Assembly: GCA_027080545.1 (NCBI GenBank)
Contig: JALWRV010000080.1
Coordinates: forward strand, 1-8,337
DNA from: Parvularculaceae bacterium
GTDB taxonomy: Bacteria > Pseudomonadota > Alphaproteobacteria > Caulobacterales > Parvularculaceae
Direction: 5' to 3'
DNA: 8,337 bases
In this document: piece by piece, positions 5,599 through 8,337 of the stretch
Position numbering within the stretch: the stretch's first letter is position 1
Layout of the letters: the number at the start of each line of letters is the position of its first letter
Notes under the pieces: model-generated
What the model was told of the DNA's origin: nothing
Databases searched by the model: none
The model's input: the letters and a program-made list of their open reading frames with translations, nothing else
Made by a program: the position numbers and the translations under genes

Positions 5599-6165
5599 CT
5601 ATTTCTTCGCGTAGCGTAAAAAGCCAATCTGCGTATCCCCGAACACCCGCCGATCCACTTCCCTGAAGGGAGGGAGGGTGGCGGGTGTTTCTTTTGCCCG
5701 CTGTTCAATCACACACACAGCGCCATCAGCCAACCAATTGCCCTCATCAAGGCCTGCAAGACAGGGTAAGAGCAAATCTTGTTCATAGGGAGGGTCGAGA
5801 AAAGCGAGTGTAAACCTGTCGCCCGTGGCGGTCGGGCGTACGCCCAAATGGATCGCGGAGCGCCGATGCAGTCGAGTTTGGCCGAACAAGCCCAGATGAT
5901 CAATATTTTGGCGAATGGCGGCGCGTGCGGGGGCCGTGTTTTCTACAAATAAACAAAAATCCGCTCCCCGTGATAAAGCCTCCAGTCCTAACGCCCCGCT
6001 ACCGGCAAACAGGTCTAACACCCGCACCCCCTCCCACTTTATGCGCAGGCCATGATCAAGAATGTTGAATAGGGATTCCCGCACCCGGTCGGTGGTCGGG
6101 CGGGTAGAGAGACCTTTGGGGGCGGTAATGGCTTGGCCGCGATAGCGACCACCAACAATACGCAT
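5599..6165 (-). CDS. rsmD: 16S rRNA (guanine(966)-N2)-methyltransferase RsmD
   Basis: The 188-residue product is a class I SAM-dependent methyltransferase of the usual RsmD length. It opens MRIVGGRYRG, followed by RPTTDRVRESLFNIL (residues 22-36), both diagnostic of RsmD. The SAM-binding loop is DLFAGSGALGLEALSRGA (51-68), and the catalytic DPPY lies at 124-127. It methylates G966 (E. coli numbering) on N2 in 16S rRNA in the small-subunit head. The ATG lies 3 bp after the pseudouridine synthase stop codon and has only a weak GGA upstream, which suggests translational coupling. Confidence 0.96.
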   Translation of the reverse strand: MRIVGGRYRGQAITAPKGLSTRPTTDRVRESLFNILDHGLRIKWEGVRVLDLFAGSGALGLEALSRGADFCLFVENTAPARAAIRQNIDHLGLFGQTRLHRRSAIHLGVRPTATGDRFTLAFLDPPYEQDLLLPCLAGLDEGNWLADGAVCVIEQRAKETPATLPPFREVDRRVFGDTQIGFLRYAKK

Positions 6166-6168
6166 GGG

Positions 6169-6930
6169 TTAAAGTCCAAATTCGGCCGATATTTTTTGGC
6201 CAAGCTGTTCGCGGATGGTTTTGGCGGGAATTTCTTCTACTGCCCCTTTGGGGAGTTTGCCCAATTGAAACGGCCCATAGGCGGTGCGAATGAGCCGATT
6301 AACGGTGAGCCCCAAATGGCGCATGATGGCGCGCACTTCGCGGTTTTTGCCTTCACGAATGGCCACGGTGAGCCAGCTATTTGACCCTTGTGTGGATTCA
6401 AGATTGGCCTTCACCGGTCCATAATCAATATCGTCAATGGTGACCCCCGCCGCCAATCCATCAAGTTGTTTTTGGCTTATTTGCCCATAGGCGCGCACCC
6501 GATAGCGGCGTAACCATCCGGTGGCCGGTAATTCCATATGGCGCGCCAGCCCCCCATGATTGGTCAATAACAGCAATCCTTCGGTGGTCAAATCAAGCCG
6601 CCCCACGGAGATAACCCGGCCAAGGGCGGGGGGTAATTCTTCAAACACGGTGGTGCGTCCTTGCGGGTCCTTATGGGTGGTGACCAGATTGTCCGGCTTG
6701 TGATAGCGCCAAAGCCGCGCCGGTCCTGCGATGGCAATGCGCACCTCATCGACGCGAATATCTTCCATGCCCGTAACTTTTACCGCCGGGGTTTCCAGAA
6801 CTTTCCCATCGACCCGTACGCGGCCTTCAAGGATGAGCTTTTCCGCATCACGGCGCGAGCACACCCCGGCGCGGGCAAGATATTTGGCGATGCGATCACC
6901 GGCCTGTTCGGCAAAAGAGGGGTTGTTCAT
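6169..6930 (-). CDS. rluB: Ribosomal large-subunit pseudouridine synthase B-like (RsuA/RluB family)
   Basis: The 253-residue product has an S4 RNA-binding domain at about 13-60 (RIAKYLARAGVCSRRDAEKLI) and then an RsuA-type catalytic domain. Motif II GRLDLTTEGLLLLTN (110-124) holds the catalytic Asp113, and the late motif EGKNREVRAIMRHLGL (193-208) is intact. Family members isomerise a single uridine in rRNA. RluB modifies 23S U2605 (E. coli numbering), but RluE/RluF/RsuA specificity cannot be excluded from sequence alone. I chose the ATG at 6930, 19 bp after the CPBP stop. An in-frame GTG at 6969, 13 codons earlier, has AAGGG nearby and would overlap the CPBP gene by 20 bp. Linkage to rsmD and divergent tadA supports the RluB-like call. 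Confidence 0.88.
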   Translation of the reverse strand: MNNPSFAEQAGDRIAKYLARAGVCSRRDAEKLILEGRVRVDGKVLETPAVKVTGMEDIRVDEVRIAIAGPARLWRYHKPDNLVTTHKDPQGRTTVFEELPPALGRVISVGRLDLTTEGLLLLTNHGGLARHMELPATGWLRRYRVRAYGQISQKQLDGLAAGVTIDDIDYGPVKANLESTQGSNSWLTVAIREGKNREVRAIMRHLGLTVNRLIRTAYGPFQLGKLPKGAVEEIPAKTIREQLGQKISAEFGL

Positions 6931-6949
6931 AAAAAGCCTGTTGGAAAGC

Positions 6950-7906
6950 CTATTGGGTTGCGGTCTCACTCGTGCCCTTCTGGTCGCCTCTGGTCAACAA
7001 TAAAACCACTCCCGCACTAACAATAAGCGCCAGGGTAGCAGCCAACCCGCCTTCCAGCCCCGCGGCCCCGCCCGTTATCAGCTCTGGTCCGGTGGGAGTT
7101 ACATGGATAACCTGATCGGCCGCCATATCAGCGCCGCTGATGGGAATACCGAACAGATGGCCTTGGGCAAAATTCCACGCCCCGTGAAAACCGGCAATGC
7201 CCCAAAGTGATTGTTCGCGCAGCACATAAATACAGGCAAATAAAGAATAAACGATGAGATTAACAAAGAACAAGGGCGTGGTGTTGGGGTTCAGCCCATG
7301 CAGCAAAGAGAAGAGAAGCGAGGAGATAATCAAGCCGGCGACTAGCCCGTGGCGGGCGGCGATGGATTGGAACAATATGCCGCGCAATAAAACTTCTTCA
7401 GAAGTACCTTGCACCAGCCAAGCTATGATCAATAAGGCCAAAGGCCATAGACCAGCCCACCCCGCCGGAAAGGTCGGGGCACTCAACGTGGCCATGTCGA
7501 GGGCGCTTAAAAAATAAACCCCAAACCCCATCGCCAAAACCCCCAGTAAAAACCCGCGGGCAATGCGCATCAGGCCTGTCAAATTGATATTCAAGCCAAA
7601 ACTTTTCAAAGAGCGACACTCAAAAAACAATATCCAGAGCACACCGAAAATGAGAGGAAAACCGGTGGTTGCGAGCAGAAAGAAGGAAAACATGGGCGTT
7701 GGCATGGCTTGCCCCTCTGCCATGGTGCCACCGAACAAGAAAAAGACTAACCCTCCCACCGCATTGCCAAACATAAGGGCGAGAAAAGCGCCCAAGAAAG
7801 CCCACAGCCCATGGGGCGGCTTCTTGCCTTCGGATTCTTTTTGGGCGCGCATTTTGTCAATGAAGGCGGAGGGGAAAATGGGGATGGGCACTGGGTGTTC
7901 CTTCAT
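6950..7906 (-). CDS. CPBP family intramembrane metalloprotease (Abi / Rce1-like)
   Basis: With the ATG at 7906 the product has 318 residues and about seven or eight hydrophobic segments. The three CPBP motifs are present in order: EEVLLRG (EExxxR, Glu170-Glu171 and Arg175), FSLLHG (FxxxH, His203) and HGAWN (HxxxN, His241 and Asn245). These form the active site in the Rce1-type glutamate intramembrane proteases. All key residues are present, so it is probably active; the substrate is unknown. Members range from CAAX-prenyl processing homologues to bacteriocin-immunity proteins. The frame extends to a TTG at 7963, but a possible promoter at 7925-7953 would lie inside that extension, favouring 7906. 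The ribosome binding site is weak (AAAGGGGG, about 13 nt away). Spacing to the next gene suggests co-transcription. Confidence 0.88.
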   Translation of the reverse strand: MKEHPVPIPIFPSAFIDKMRAQKESEGKKPPHGLWAFLGAFLALMFGNAVGGLVFFLFGGTMAEGQAMPTPMFSFFLLATTGFPLIFGVLWILFFECRSLKSFGLNINLTGLMRIARGFLLGVLAMGFGVYFLSALDMATLSAPTFPAGWAGLWPLALLIIAWLVQGTSEEVLLRGILFQSIAARHGLVAGLIISSLLFSLLHGLNPNTTPLFFVNLIVYSLFACIYVLREQSLWGIAGFHGAWNFAQGHLFGIPISGADMAADQVIHVTPTGPELITGGAAGLEGGLAATLALIVSAGVVLLLTRGDQKGTSETATQ

Positions 7907-7924
7907 GGCCAAACATAAGCCCCC

Positions 7925-7953
7925 TTTATAATCCTTATCACAGCCTCTGGCTA
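7925..7953. promoter_or_regulatory. Candidate overlapping divergent promoters between the CPBP gene and tadA
   Basis: On the minus strand, TAGCCA (7953-7948) and TATAAA (7930-7925) are separated by exactly 17 bp, a plausible sigma-70 promoter that would start transcripts about 12 nt before the CPBP ATG. On the plus strand, TATAAT (7927-7932) is a perfect -10 overlapping the other one, with a start near 7939 and a leader of about 63 nt before tadA, but its -35 is poor. Both readings are inferred from consensus only. Confidence 0.35.
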
Positions 7954-8001
7954 CCGTGCGCAAGGCTGGCCTTGGGGGCGCGGCACTGATAGGTTTCGCC
8001 T

Positions 8002-8337
8002 ATGGATAAGACCCAAGATGATTTTTTTATGACCCTGGCGCTGGCGGAGGCCCATGCGGCGGCGAAGGCCGGAGAAGTGCCCGTGGGGGCGGTGTTGGTC
8101 AAGGCGGGGGAGGTTATCGCGCGATCTCATAATCAACCCATCACCAAGCACGACCCCACCGCCCATGCGGAAATTATGGTGTTGCGCGCGGCAGCCCAGC
8201 GATTGGAAAACTATCGTCTGAACGAGACCAGCCTTTATGTAACCTTAGAGCCCTGCGCCATGTGTGCTGGTGCCATTTCCATGGCCAGAATTGGACGTCT
8301 GATTTATGGGGCTGAAGACCCGAAGGGGGGGGCGGTT
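8002..8337 (+). CDS. tadA: tRNA-specific adenosine deaminase TadA, 3' truncated by window end
   Basis: The frame is open from the ATG at 8002 to the last base, giving 112 codons without a stop; the missing C-terminus is probably around 40 residues. Zinc-deaminase motifs are complete: His55-Ala-Glu57 (zinc ligand and proton shuttle) and PCAMC with Cys85 and Cys88. The segments EVPVGAVLV, HDPTAHAEI, NYRL and LYVTLEPCAMCAGA align closely with E. coli TadA. It converts A34 to inosine in the tRNA-Arg(ACG) wobble position, letting one tRNA read three Arg codons. No strong Shine-Dalgarno is visible. ATAGG-tttcg-CCTAT (7989-8003) could form a small hairpin reaching into the start codon. A second in-frame ATG at 8029 is a less likely start. 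Confidence 0.95.
   Translation, partial: MDKTQDDFFMTLALAEAHAAAKAGEVPVGAVLVKAGEVIARSHNQPITKHDPTAHAEIMVLRAAAQRLENYRLNETSLYVTLEPCAMCAGAISMARIGRLIYGAEDPKGGAV

Noticed and set aside
7961..7974. CAAGGC-tg-GCCTTG dyad in the tadA upstream region
   Set aside because: It is a short dyad with a 2-nt loop and no T tract or known operator match; likely chance.

Overview
This window looks like the chromosome of an alphaproteobacterium with roughly balanced GC. The evidence is a groES-groEL operon behind a CIRCE operator, an rluB-type/rsmD pair next to a divergent tadA (an order I recall from alphaproteobacterial genomes), and the protein sequences themselves. I cannot name a genus. No phage, transposase, CRISPR, tRNA or rRNA signal is visible. 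Most of the window is core housekeeping sequence.

Layout. Positions 1-401 hold the 3' part of an AhpD/carboxymuconolactone-decarboxylase-like peroxidase gene. It faces an OmpA-family lipoprotein gene (505-1200, minus), and a shared 11-bp hairpin lies between them. A 368-bp divergent intergenic region carries the groESL promoter and a near-perfect CIRCE element. groES (1569-1856) and groEL (1886-3532) follow. The groEL stop codon lies inside a perfect palindrome whose 19-bp core recurs about 180 bp downstream. Between the two copies are a strong terminator and two further hairpins built on CGGATC...GATCCG. Next come a small DUF805 membrane protein (3797-4213) with its own terminator and a 400-bp gap. 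The gap contains a terminator-shaped hairpin pointing left, an AT-rich palindrome and a doubtful small membrane ORF on the minus strand. An unrecognised exported acidic protein follows (4614-5576).

The right third is a leftward cluster: a CPBP-family membrane protease (6950-7906), an RluB/RsuA-type pseudouridine synthase (6169-6930) and the 16S rRNA methyltransferase rsmD (5599-6165), closely spaced and probably co-transcribed. tadA, the tRNA adenosine deaminase, diverges from them at 8002 and runs off the window. Three of these four genes modify RNA (23S or 16S rRNA pseudouridylation, 16S m2G966, tRNA A34-to-I34). The CPBP protease is the odd member.

I found no convincing new multi-gene system. 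The best leads are the paired palindromes and repeated hairpins after groEL, the orphan leftward terminator at 4311-4364 that implies an unannotated transcript, and the repeat-containing acidic secreted protein at 4614-5576.
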